Both the position numbers and the translations under genes were made by a program. Of a stretch of DNA of 33,240 bases, positions 20,198 to 28,043 are shown piece after piece (position 1 is the first letter of the stretch; each line of letters begins with the position of its first letter). A model generated the notes under the pieces. That model did no database searches. It was not told the origin of the DNA and worked only from the letters and a program-made list of their open reading frames with translations. Where the stretch lies: the NCBI GenBank assembly GCA_035906235.1, contig JAMIFN010000095.1:1-33240 (forward strand), in the 5' to 3' direction. Source of the stretch: JAMIFN01 sp035906235. GTDB taxonomy: Bacteria > Pseudomonadota > Gammaproteobacteria > Burkholderiales > Burkholderiaceae_C.

Positions 20198-22852
20198 GTG
20201 CAAGTCTCTGATTTTTCTGCCCGCAAAAACCAGCTCTGGGCCAGCTTGCCAGCACAAGCCTTGGATGCGCCATCTCTACAGACGCTGCAAAGCGCGTATG
20301 CGCATTTGCTCGATGATTTTTTGCAGCAGCAGTGGCAGCGTTTTGCACAGCTGCAAGCACATGGCTGTTTATGCGCTGTGGGCGGCTATGGCCGCGCCGA
20401 GCTCTATCCGCATTCGGATGTAGATGTCCTTTGCCTTTTGCCAGCAGATGCATCTGAGGCCGTGCAGCAGGATTGGGGGGCTTTTTTCAGCGCCTGCTGG
20501 GACGCAGGCCTGTGCTTGGCCAGCAGCGTGCGCAACCCCGAGCAATGTGTGCAAGAGGCCGTGGCCGATTTAACCGTGCAAACGACTTTGCTGGAAATGC
20601 GCCACCTAGCCGGGGCGCGTGATTTGGGCCTGCAAATGCAAAGCGCGCTGCGCCAGCAGTCTGACGCTGCGCTTTTTTGGCAGGCGAAACAAAGCGAACA
20701 AGACTTGCGTCACGCCAAGCATGGCCACAGCGCCTACGCCTTGGAGCCCAATTGCAAAGAATCACCCGGAGGCCTGCGCGATATGCACTTGCTGCACTGG
20801 GGGATGCGTTTGCCTACAGATGCCGCACCCGAGCAAGCCTTCTGGCAGGTGGCGCAGCAATGCGAATTACTCGATGTGCAGCAAGCACAAAGCCTAGCTG
20901 CAAGCTGGGCTTTCGTGGCCTCAGTACGCTGCCATTTGCACCTACTGGCGCAACGCGGTGAAGACCGTTTATTGTTTGACTGGCAAATCCCCTTGGCTCA
21001 AGCCATGGGCTACACCCATGTGCAAGAGGCCAGCAGTGGCGCGATCTACACCCGCAGCGCCAGCGCAGCGCTGATGCGTGACTACTACGCTGCCGTCAAG
21101 CACGGTCGGCAGTTGCTAGAAATTGCGCGCCTGCGCCTTGATGCGCGTTTAGCCGCCCAGCCCTGCGTGAGCGAGCCTTTAGACGAAGACTTTGCCATCT
21201 GCGCCCAGCGCCTGCAGCTGCGCGGCCCCGCTGATTTTGTGCACCAGCCGCAGCTGCTGTGGCGCGCCTTTGCGCACTACCAAGCCATGCCCGCACTCAA
21301 AGGCTTTGACGCCGATATGCTGTGCAGCTACTACCAAGTTCAAGCGCAGCTGCCCGACGCCTTGCGCGCCGGCAGTGGCAGTCACGCTGCGTTTTTGCAG
21401 ATTTTGCAAGCGCCACGGGGTATGACGCGGGTGCTACGCTATATGAATGCGCTGTCGTTTTTGCAGTGCTATTTGCCGGCGTTTGCGCCCATCGTGGGGC
21501 AAACGCAGCACGATTTGATGCACGCTTACACGGTCGATCAACACATCTTGCTGGTGCTGGCTAATGTGCGGCGATTTTTTCTGCCTGAATTTGCCTCCGA
21601 ATTGCCTGAATGCACGCGCGTTGCCGCTGATTTAGAGCAGCCTTGGGTGCTGTGGCTGGCGGCGCTGTTTCATGACATTGCCAAAGGGCGGGGCGGTGAT
21701 CACTCCAGCCTAGGTGCGCAAGATGCGGCAGATTTTGCTGCAGCCGCTGGCTTGGCTGCGCAAGATGCCGATTTGTTGGTGTTTTTGGTACGCGAGCATT
21801 TGTTGCTCAGCCAAGTGGCGCAAAAGCAAGACTTGTCGGATCCGCAGGTGATTGCCGATTTTGCAGCGCGCATGCCCAGCGTACGGCATTTAAGCGCACT
21901 CTATCTTTTTACCGTGGCCGATATTCGCGGCACCAACCCTAAGCTTTGGAGTGACTGGAAAGGGCAGCTCTTTAGCACGCTTTACCGCTACAGCCTACGC
22001 CTGCTGCGCGGCCAAGGTTTGGATGAAGCGGGCGTGGTGACACAACGCCAAGCCCAAGCTAGCCAAGAGCTGGCGCGGCTGGCACTGCCGCACCAAGCGC
22101 AAACGGCCTTTTGGGCCAGTGTTGATGCGCAGTATTTCTTGCGCTTTGAGGCCGCAGAAATTGCCTGGCACACGCGCGTGCTGTCTAAGCTGATGGCGCA
22201 GCACCCCTATTTCCGCACGGCAGCGCCTGCCGCGCAAGAACATCCTCCCGCTTGGGTGTTTGCCCGCCCGGCGCCCCGGGGGCAGGGCTTGCAGGTGCTG
22301 GTTTATGCGCGCGATCAGCAAGACTTGTTCGCCCGCATTTGCGCCTTTTTTGACCGCGTCAGCCTCTCCGTCATGGAGGCCAAAATCTACACCGCACCCA
22401 ATGGCTGGGTGCTCGATAGCTTTGAGTTGGTGACGCACGAAATGCCCGAGCACTACCGCGAGTTGCTCAGCATGATCGAGGCTGAGCTGGCGCAAGCCTT
22501 GCAAGCGCGCCAGCCGTTGCCCGTGCCACGGCAGGGGCGGCTCTCGCGCAGGGTGCGGCATTTCCCCATGCGCCCCTTGCTCAAATTGCAAGCCCTGCCT
22601 GGCAATATCGCAGGCGGCGCAGCAAACAGTGCAGCCATGCAGCTCGATCTGGCTTGCGCCGATAGAGTTGGCTTGCTCTACAGCATTGCGCGCGTGCTGG
22701 CGGCGCAGGCGGTCAATCTGCAAAGCGCCAAAATCGTGACCTTGGGCGAACGCGTGGAGGACCGATTTGTCTTGCACGCACCGCAGTTGCAAGAGCCTGG
22801 GGCGCAAGAGGGTCTGCTTGCCGCATTGCAAGCGGCCATAGAGGTTTCTTAG
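20198..22852 (+). CDS. glnD: Bifunctional PII uridylyltransferase / uridylyl-removing enzyme
   Basis: The 884-aa sensor of glutamine uridylylates PII (GlnB/GlnK) under nitrogen limitation and removes UMP when glutamine is plentiful. The nucleotidyltransferase motif GGYGRAELYPHSDVDVL is at 62-78 with metal ligands D74 and D76. The GlnE-like helical domain holds KESPGGLRDMHLLHWGMRL. The HD domain motif FHDIAKGRGGDHSSLGA starts near 491. Two C-terminal ACT domains (around ASRVFARPAP... to ELVTHEMPEH and MQLDLACADRVGLLYSIARV) bind glutamine. All parts are intact. The start, GTG 20198, is uncertain because no Shine-Dalgarno is visible. Confidence 0.95.
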   Translation: MQVSDFSARKNQLWASLPAQALDAPSLQTLQSAYAHLLDDFLQQQWQRFAQLQAHGCLCAVGGYGRAELYPHSDVDVLCLLPADASEAVQQDWGAFFSACWDAGLCLASSVRNPEQCVQEAVADLTVQTTLLEMRHLAGARDLGLQMQSALRQQSDAALFWQAKQSEQDLRHAKHGHSAYALEPNCKESPGGLRDMHLLHWGMRLPTDAAPEQAFWQVAQQCELLDVQQAQSLAASWAFVASVRCHLHLLAQRGEDRLLFDWQIPLAQAMGYTHVQEASSGAIYTRSASAALMRDYYAAVKHGRQLLEIARLRLDARLAAQPCVSEPLDEDFAICAQRLQLRGPADFVHQPQLLWRAFAHYQAMPALKGFDADMLCSYYQVQAQLPDALRAGSGSHAAFLQILQAPRGMTRVLRYMNALSFLQCYLPAFAPIVGQTQHDLMHAYTVDQHILLVLANVRRFFLPEFASELPECTRVAADLEQPWVLWLAALFHDIAKGRGGDHSSLGAQDAADFAAAAGLAAQDADLLVFLVREHLLLSQVAQKQDLSDPQVIADFAARMPSVRHLSALYLFTVADIRGTNPKLWSDWKGQLFSTLYRYSLRLLRGQGLDEAGVVTQRQAQASQELARLALPHQAQTAFWASVDAQYFLRFEAAEIAWHTRVLSKLMAQHPYFRTAAPAAQEHPPAWVFARPAPRGQGLQVLVYARDQQDLFARICAFFDRVSLSVMEAKIYTAPNGWVLDSFELVTHEMPEHYRELLSMIEAELAQALQARQPLPVPRQGRLSRRVRHFPMRPLLKLQALPGNIAGGAANSAAMQLDLACADRVGLLYSIARVLAAQAVNLQSAKIVTLGERVEDRFVLHAPQLQEPGAQEGLLAALQAAIEVS

Positions 22853-22880
22853 GTTTTCAGAGGGCTGTGGGATTTTTTCA

Positions 22881-22941
22881 AGGTTTTTTTGGGCTTTAAT
22901 CCAAAAAACCTGCCTTGGTAGCTATCGAAATGATACTGTTA
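22881..22941 (-). repeat. Dispersed hairpin element, copy E (terminator-like, between glnD and msbA)
   Basis: Core on the minus strand: GATAGCTACCAAGGCAGG, then GGTTTTTTGG pairing with CCCAAAAAAACC around ATTAAAG. On the plus strand, AGGTTTTTTTGG pairs with CCAAAAAACCT. Both arms differ from other copies yet still pair. It fills the space between the converging glnD and msbA stop codons and could end transcription in both directions. It begins one base after the msbA stop. Confidence 0.8.
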
Positions 22942-22942
22942 T

Positions 22943-24679
22943 TTATCCCGGATGGCTTTGACCCTGCTGCTGCAGTTGGGCGTAGGCGCCGCCTTGATGC
23001 AGCAATTGCTGGTGCTGACCCTCTTCTACGATGCGCCCGTGTTGCATAACTAGAATGCGGTCAGCGTGTTCGATGGTCGAGAGGCGGTGCGCAATGATGA
23101 GGGTGGTACGCCCGTGCATCAGGTTTTTTAGTGCGGCTTGCACGGCCTTTTCCGATTGCGTGTCCAGGGCTGAGGTGGCTTCGTCCAAAAGCAAAATGGG
23201 TGCGTCTTTATAGAGTGCACGGGCAATGGCCAAGCGCTGGCGTTGCCCACCTGAGAGCTGGCCGCCGTTATGCCCGATGGTGCTGTGCATACCCTCGGGC
23301 AAGCTGGCGACAAAATCTTGCAAATGCGCAGCTTGCAGGGCAGCCAAAATACGCGCCTCGTCAAGGTCTTCGCCCATGGCGATATTGGCGGCGATGCTGT
23401 CGTTAAACAGCACCACATCCTGGCTAACAAAGGCAAATTGCTGGCGCAAATTGGCCAAGTCCCATGCCTGCAGGGGCACGCCATCGAGGGCAATTTGGCC
23501 GCTAGTGGGTTCCAAAAAACGCGGCAACAAATTGACCAAGGTGCTTTTCCCTGCGCCTGAACTGCCGACCAAGGCCAGGGTTTCGCCAGCGCGCACTTGC
23601 AGATCAATGCTGACCAAGGCCGCTTGTTGCGCTTGCGGGTATTGCAAGCTGACCTGGCTAAAACTGATTTCGCCGCTGACGCGGGCTTGCACATGGCTCC
23701 CGCCGCTTTCTTGCGGGACATGTTCGAGCAGCTCTAAGCCACGCAGCACCGAGGTTAAACCCCGGGTGAGCACGCCCATGACATCGGCCAAGCGTTTAAG
23801 CGGCGCTATCAGCATCAACATGGCGGTGGTAAAGGCGACAAAACTGCCCACGGTATTGCCCGAGGTCTGGCTTTGCCACAGGGCGATGGTGATGACGGCA
23901 GACAGGGCGATGGCCGAGACGATTTGGGTCAGCGGTGTCGTCAGAGCATCATTGACCGTGGCTTTGATCATCAAGCGGCGCAGGGCTTCGCTTAAGGCGT
24001 TAAAGCGCCCAATTTGCCGCCCTTGTGCAGCGTGCAGGCGCACGGCGCGCCAGGCTAAGACATTTTCTTCCACCACATAGGCCAGGCTATCGGTGGCTTT
24101 TTGCGTCGAACGCACCGTGTTATGCAGGCGCTTGGCAAAAAAAGTCATGATGCCAGCGACGATGGGGAACATGGTGAAGACCACCAGGGTCAGGTTCCAG
24201 TTCAGATAAAACAAATAGCCCAAGAGCGCCAACATGGTCAGGCCATCGCGCCCCAAGGTCAGCAAGGCGCTCACCAGCTGCCCCATGCCGCCTTGCATTT
24301 CATAAACGATGATATTGGTGAGCTTGCTGCTGCTAGCTTGCGTGAAGTGCTCAGGCGCGACGGTTTGCAAGCGCTTAAAGAGAGCTTGGCGCATATTCGC
24401 CAAGCCGCGTTGCGAGATGTAAGACAGGCCGTAAGAGGACAAAAAGCTGGCAATGCTGCGCGCGGCAAAAACCCCGATGACGGCGAGCGGCACATGCCAC
24501 AGCTCTAGCCCCTGGGCGCTAAAGCCCTTGTCCAGCAGCGGCTTCATCAGCGCCGGAATCATGGGCTCGGTCAGCGCACCAATGACGATGCACAACAGCA
24601 CCAAAATGGCGGGCCCTTGCAGGCCCTTGAAGAAGGGCAAGATGTGCCGAAATTTGGCAAAAAGTTCACGCAAAGGCAT
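22943..24679 (-). CDS. msbA: Lipid A export ATP-binding/permease protein MsbA
   Basis: The 578-aa half-transporter flips core-lipid A across the inner membrane. Six membrane helices occupy about 20-310, with GLSYISQRGLANMRQALFKR in the coupling region. The nucleotide-binding domain (about 335-575) has Walker A VGSSGAGKSTLVNLLPRF, Q-loop FVSQDVVLFNDSI, signature LSGGQRQRLAIARALYKDAP, Walker B ILLLDEATSALD and switch IIAHRLST. Length and order are normal. The ATG lies inside the 3' end of the MBL-hydrolase gene (14-base overlap), so it is translationally coupled. With waaA and lpxH it is the third lipid-A gene of the window. Confidence 0.95.
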   Translation of the reverse strand: MPLRELFAKFRHILPFFKGLQGPAILVLLCIVIGALTEPMIPALMKPLLDKGFSAQGLELWHVPLAVIGVFAARSIASFLSSYGLSYISQRGLANMRQALFKRLQTVAPEHFTQASSSKLTNIIVYEMQGGMGQLVSALLTLGRDGLTMLALLGYLFYLNWNLTLVVFTMFPIVAGIMTFFAKRLHNTVRSTQKATDSLAYVVEENVLAWRAVRLHAAQGRQIGRFNALSEALRRLMIKATVNDALTTPLTQIVSAIALSAVITIALWQSQTSGNTVGSFVAFTTAMLMLIAPLKRLADVMGVLTRGLTSVLRGLELLEHVPQESGGSHVQARVSGEISFSQVSLQYPQAQQAALVSIDLQVRAGETLALVGSSGAGKSTLVNLLPRFLEPTSGQIALDGVPLQAWDLANLRQQFAFVSQDVVLFNDSIAANIAMGEDLDEARILAALQAAHLQDFVASLPEGMHSTIGHNGGQLSGGQRQRLAIARALYKDAPILLLDEATSALDTQSEKAVQAALKNLMHGRTTLIIAHRLSTIEHADRILVMQHGRIVEEGQHQQLLHQGGAYAQLQQQGQSHPG

Positions 24680-25487
24680 GGCTATAGCAATCTATCCAGT
24701 CTGTGCCCGTGTTCGGGCAGGCGATATGGCAGCTTTCATGCGCCAATTCGGGATGGTCTTGGGCACAGCTGTGCAAGAGTTGCGCCACGATTTCGGGGCG
24801 ATTATTGCGTTCGCTTAAATGCGCGGCGACGATGCAACGCAATTGCCCTTGGGTGATGAGTTGCCGACTGATGCGCAAGGCCTCGTGGTTGGGTAAATGC
24901 CCCAAGGGACCCGCCACGCGTTTTTTTAAAAAAGGTGGGTAGGCGCTGGCATCGAGCAGCTCGGGGTCGTGGTTGAACTCTAAAAGCACAGTCTGGCAAG
25001 GCTGCAGCATCTCTAGCACATGGGCGCTGCCGTGGCCTAGATCGGTCAGGATGCCCAAATAGGCGCTGCCGTCGGTGCAACGCAATTGCAGCGGCTCTAG
25101 TGCATCGTGCGGCACGGTGAAAGGCTCAAAGGCCAAATGCCCAAGCTCCACGCTGTCGCCATCGCGCGGGCAGTGCAAGCGCCCGCCCAAATCTGGGCTG
25201 CCTATGGCGCGGTGTGTGCCTCGGCTCATGAAGAGGCGCAAATCGTATTTTTCCGCCAGCTTTAGGGCGCAGCCCACATGGTCACTGTGCTCGTGCGTGA
25301 TAAAGATCGCATCCACGGCGTCTGGCATCAAGCCGCTGGCGCTGTGCAGGCGTTGCTCGAGTTTTTTGACACTGCTAAAGCCCGCATCTACCAAGAGACG
25401 CTGGGGGCGTTGGCCCCCGAGTTCGATCAAGGTGGCATTGCCCGAGCTGCCGCTGCCTAAACTGCGAAAGCGAAATGGCGCATCCAT
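24666..25487 (-). CDS. MBL-fold metallo-hydrolase (YycJ/WalJ-like)
   Basis: The 273-aa product is a metallo-beta-lactamase-fold protein. It starts FRFRSLGSGSSGNATLIELG, a hallmark of the YycJ/WalJ branch, and has the two-metal motif THEHSDHVG, FTVPHDALEPLQLRC, LTDLGHGS and a final histidine region IVAAHLSERNNRPEI. Relatives are predicted nucleases or phosphodiesterases, but the substrate is not established in beta-proteobacteria. It lies between bamC (22 bases upstream) and msbA (overlap), within a four-gene minus-strand run led by dapA. Confidence 0.9.
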   Translation of the reverse strand: MDAPFRFRSLGSGSSGNATLIELGGQRPQRLLVDAGFSSVKKLEQRLHSASGLMPDAVDAIFITHEHSDHVGCALKLAEKYDLRLFMSRGTHRAIGSPDLGGRLHCPRDGDSVELGHLAFEPFTVPHDALEPLQLRCTDGSAYLGILTDLGHGSAHVLEMLQPCQTVLLEFNHDPELLDASAYPPFLKKRVAGPLGHLPNHEALRISRQLITQGQLRCIVAAHLSERNNRPEIVAQLLHSCAQDHPELAHESCHIACPNTGTDWIDCYSHAFA

Positions 25488-25509
25488 GCCCAGCGTATCG
25501 GTCCGCAGC

Positions 25510-26604
25510 TTACTTTAGCTCGTCGGCCAAAATTTGCAGAATTTTGCCGCTGACTTCGTCTTTTTGCCCGCTCGCGCTTTGTACGCTGGCTTGGCTAGCA
25601 CTGTCGCCATTGCGCGTAACCAGTACACGGTATTCTTGCTGCTGTTCCGCAGCTTTTTTATCACTGCCAAACAGTTTGCCAAAGAAGCCGGGCTCTTCGG
25701 CCTTCTCGCCATCAGGGATGTAGCGCACGAAGTAAATGCCTTTGCTGCGGTCGCGGTCGCTGACGGTGAAATTACTGCGGTCGAGCGCCAGCCCAACCTG
25801 ACGCCAGGCGGCATCAAAGCCCTGCGCCATGCTGAGCACATCACCTTGCAATTTGGCCGATGGACTAGCCGCTGCTACGGTTGTGCTGGTCTCGGCTTTG
25901 GCCTGAACCTGTGTGGCACCAAGTTTAAGCATCAAACGGCGCAAAAATTCGGTTTCTAGTTCGGGGCTGGATGCGCGGGGCTCCCATACCGTTGCGTCGC
26001 TGCCCTGGCTGCGGCCTTTGCTGACCAGTTGTTCGACCATGCCTTTGTGGCTGATATAAATTTCGGTTTTGTCGCCTTGGCTTTCGAGACGGGTACGGAA
26101 TTTATCGCGCTCACCGGTTTCGTACAAGCCATCCAATACTTTGCCCAAAGTTTCGCGGATGAAATCTTGCGGAAGTTTGGCGCGATTTTCGGCCCAATCG
26201 GTTTCCATGATGCCGAGGGCTTCTTGCTGGTTGCTGAGGGTGAAACCATTGTCTTTCCAAAAACCAGTGACCTGCGGCCATACGGCCGAGGCGGGGCGAT
26301 TAACCACCAGCCAGCGTTGTTGACCGCTGCGTTCGATGTGGACATCAGCCACGCTATTGGCAGCGGTAGGCAGGCCTTGCGTTACCTGATTAGTGTTTTG
26401 ATAACCCAAGGCATTGACCGAGCCATCGGTATTGACGGCATAGCGGTCGTTGCGCGCCAGGGCGGTGAGATCGGGTGGGACTTCTAGGGTTTCGCCTTTT
26501 TTGGCAGATCGGTAGTCCACTTTGTTTTCTTCGAGGACGCTGCAGCCAGTGGTCAGCAGAGTCAATGCAAGGCAAACAGGCAAAGCGGTGTGAGAAAGTT
26601 TCAT
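25510..26604 (-). CDS. bamC: Outer-membrane assembly lipoprotein BamC
   Basis: The 364-aa lipoprotein belongs to the BAM complex that folds beta-barrel proteins into the outer membrane. The signal peptide ends in the lipobox LTTGC (Cys at about residue 21). The conserved unstructured lasso follows, with VDYRSAKKGETLEVPPDLTA, which in E. coli binds BamD. Two helix-grip domains follow (about 85-210, beginning WLVVNRPASAVWPQVTGFWK, and 250-364). The arrangement dapA-bamC matches the common proteobacterial order. AGGGAC is the ribosome-binding site. Confidence 0.93.
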   Translation of the reverse strand: MKLSHTALPVCLALTLLTTGCSVLEENKVDYRSAKKGETLEVPPDLTALARNDRYAVNTDGSVNALGYQNTNQVTQGLPTAANSVADVHIERSGQQRWLVVNRPASAVWPQVTGFWKDNGFTLSNQQEALGIMETDWAENRAKLPQDFIRETLGKVLDGLYETGERDKFRTRLESQGDKTEIYISHKGMVEQLVSKGRSQGSDATVWEPRASSPELETEFLRRLMLKLGATQVQAKAETSTTVAAASPSAKLQGDVLSMAQGFDAAWRQVGLALDRSNFTVSDRDRSKGIYFVRYIPDGEKAEEPGFFGKLFGSDKKAAEQQQEYRVLVTRNGDSASQASVQSASGQKDEVSGKILQILADELK

Positions 26605-26656
26605 GAATCGTCCCTGAGTTGAAGCGGATGTCGTGTAAGAACCCGTGGTGAAAAAA

Positions 26657-27544
26657 TTAAGCCAACAAGCCTGCGTTGTGCAGTGCCTGTTCTAGCGCGT
26701 CAGTGTACTGCGCTGAATGCGCAGTTAGCGGCAAGCGCATAGTGCCGCTGCACAGCCCCATGCGCGCCATCGCCCATTTCACGGGGATGGGGTTGGGTTC
26801 GACAAACAGCAGTTTATGCAAAGGCAGCAGGCGCATCTGAATGGCGCGTGCCGTGGCAACATCGCCAGCCAGTGCAGCTTGGCAGAGCTGGTGCATCAAA
26901 CGCGGGGCGATATTGGCGGTCACGCTGACATTGCCCCTGCCGCCCAGCAGCATCAGGGCAATGGCCGTGCCATCGTCGCCCGAAAATACGCCAAACTCAG
27001 GCGGCACTTCACGAATCAACCACTGCGCTTTTTCGATATGGCCCGAGGCTTCTTTGATGCCGATGATGCCAGGCACTTGCGCCAGGCGCACAGTGGTTTC
27101 GACGCTCATGTCCACACCTGTGCGGCCGGGCACATTGTAGAGAAGCGTAGGCAAGCCGGGCACCGCTTCGGCGATGGCTTTGAAGTGTTGGTACTGGCCC
27201 TCGGCCGTGGGCTTGTTGTAATAGGGCACGACCTGCAGCTGGTACTGCGCGCCCACATTTTTGGCGTATTGCGCCAGCTCTATGGCCTCTTGCGTGGAGT
27301 TGGCGCCGCAGCCGGCCATGATGGGCAGGCGGCCAGCGGCTTGCTCTACCGCCACGCGGATGATTTCGCAATGCTCGCTCACATCCACGGTGGGCGATTC
27401 GCCCGTGGTGCCAACCACGCAAATGCAGTCGGTCTGCTCGGCAATATGCCAATCGATGAGCTTGCGCAGGGTGGGGTAATCGACCGCGCCAGCGGCGGTA
27501 AAGGGCGTTGCTAGGGCAACGATACTTCCAGAGAGATTAGTCAT
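26657..27544 (-). CDS. dapA: 4-hydroxy-tetrahydrodipicolinate synthase
   Basis: The 295-aa TIM-barrel aldolase condenses pyruvate with aspartate semialdehyde, the first committed step to diaminopimelate and lysine. The N-terminus is SGSIVALATPFTAAGAVDYP. Signature motifs are VVGTTGESPTVDVSEH, the tyrosine loop LLYNVPGRTGVDM and the Schiff-base lysine in GIIGIKEASGHIEKA. Length is typical. The ATG (27542-27544) has no Shine-Dalgarno; TAAAAT lies 9 bases before it, so the mRNA may be leaderless. It heads the dapA-bamC-MBL-msbA run and uses the product of asd. Confidence 0.97.
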   Translation of the reverse strand: MTNLSGSIVALATPFTAAGAVDYPTLRKLIDWHIAEQTDCICVVGTTGESPTVDVSEHCEIIRVAVEQAAGRLPIMAGCGANSTQEAIELAQYAKNVGAQYQLQVVPYYNKPTAEGQYQHFKAIAEAVPGLPTLLYNVPGRTGVDMSVETTVRLAQVPGIIGIKEASGHIEKAQWLIREVPPEFGVFSGDDGTAIALMLLGGRGNVSVTANIAPRLMHQLCQAALAGDVATARAIQMRLLPLHKLLFVEPNPIPVKWAMARMGLCSGTMRLPLTAHSAQYTDALEQALHNAGLLA

Positions 27545-27692
27545 AGCGGCGAGATTTTAGCCGTTGCCACGGCCACTTTTTGCGCCTCGTTCGGCAATCT
27601 CTGCGGCAAAGCTTGATGGCAGGCTTGGTGCGGCATGGGCTTATGCGCAGCTAGGGCAGGTGCAGCGGCTTGCGCTGCGCTAGGTTTTTCAT

Positions 27693-27751
27693 GGTGTTTT
27701 TGCTGTTTTAGGCCGTAAAACCTGCCTGAATAGCTATAAAAATAATAGTAA
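27693..27751 (-). repeat. Dispersed hairpin element, copy F, in the dapA-mutase intergenic region
   Basis: Minus-strand core ATAGCTATTCAGGCAGG, then GTTTTACGGC pairing with GCAAAAAC around CTAAAACA, outer GGT/ACC adds to the stem. It lies in the 27545-27980 gap between divergent dapA and the mutase. The remainder of that gap holds no gene I can support. Confidence 0.85.
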
Positions 27752-27980
27752 TGATGGGGTTTGTTATGCCCAACGCAGGCCGGTGGCAGCGCTTTGGCGC
27801 GTATGCGCGGCTGCTGGTCTTTAGCCTGAGTAGGGGCTGAGCAAGCCCAAGCAGCGCGCAAGTGGGCTTTGCGTAGCAGTTAAAATCCGCGTTTTGCTGC
27901 ACCCGCAGTGTGGATGATTTTGCGAGCCTTGGTGTTTGCAAAATTTGCTTCTTACCTTTCAGCTAGCACCCGCTAACGCC

Positions 27981-28040
27981 AACCAGCGCCAACAAGCGCT
28001 AACCAACGCCAACCAACACCAACCAACACCAACCAGCATC
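27981..28040 (+). repeat. Six 10-bp C/A-rich tandem repeats directly before the mutase start codon
   Basis: The unit AACCAACACC and close variants (AACCAGCGCC, AACAAGCGCT, AACCAACGCC, AACCAACACC twice, AACCAGCATC) are repeated six times, ending three bases before the ATG at 28044. A weaker unit precedes at 27971. The tract is almost free of G and of structure and holds no Shine-Dalgarno. Confidence 0.9.
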
Positions 28041-28043
28041 ACC

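Noticed and set aside
27541..27861. Minus-strand open frame upstream of dapA
   Set aside because: It spans a repeat copy, has no start signal and encodes low-complexity sequence without resemblance to known proteins.
27981..28040. 10-bp tandem repeat read as part of the mutase protein (upstream TTG start)
   Set aside because: The frame is open, but the encoded Asn/Gln/Pro/Thr stretch is unlike mutase N-termini, and ATG 28044 matches the family start.
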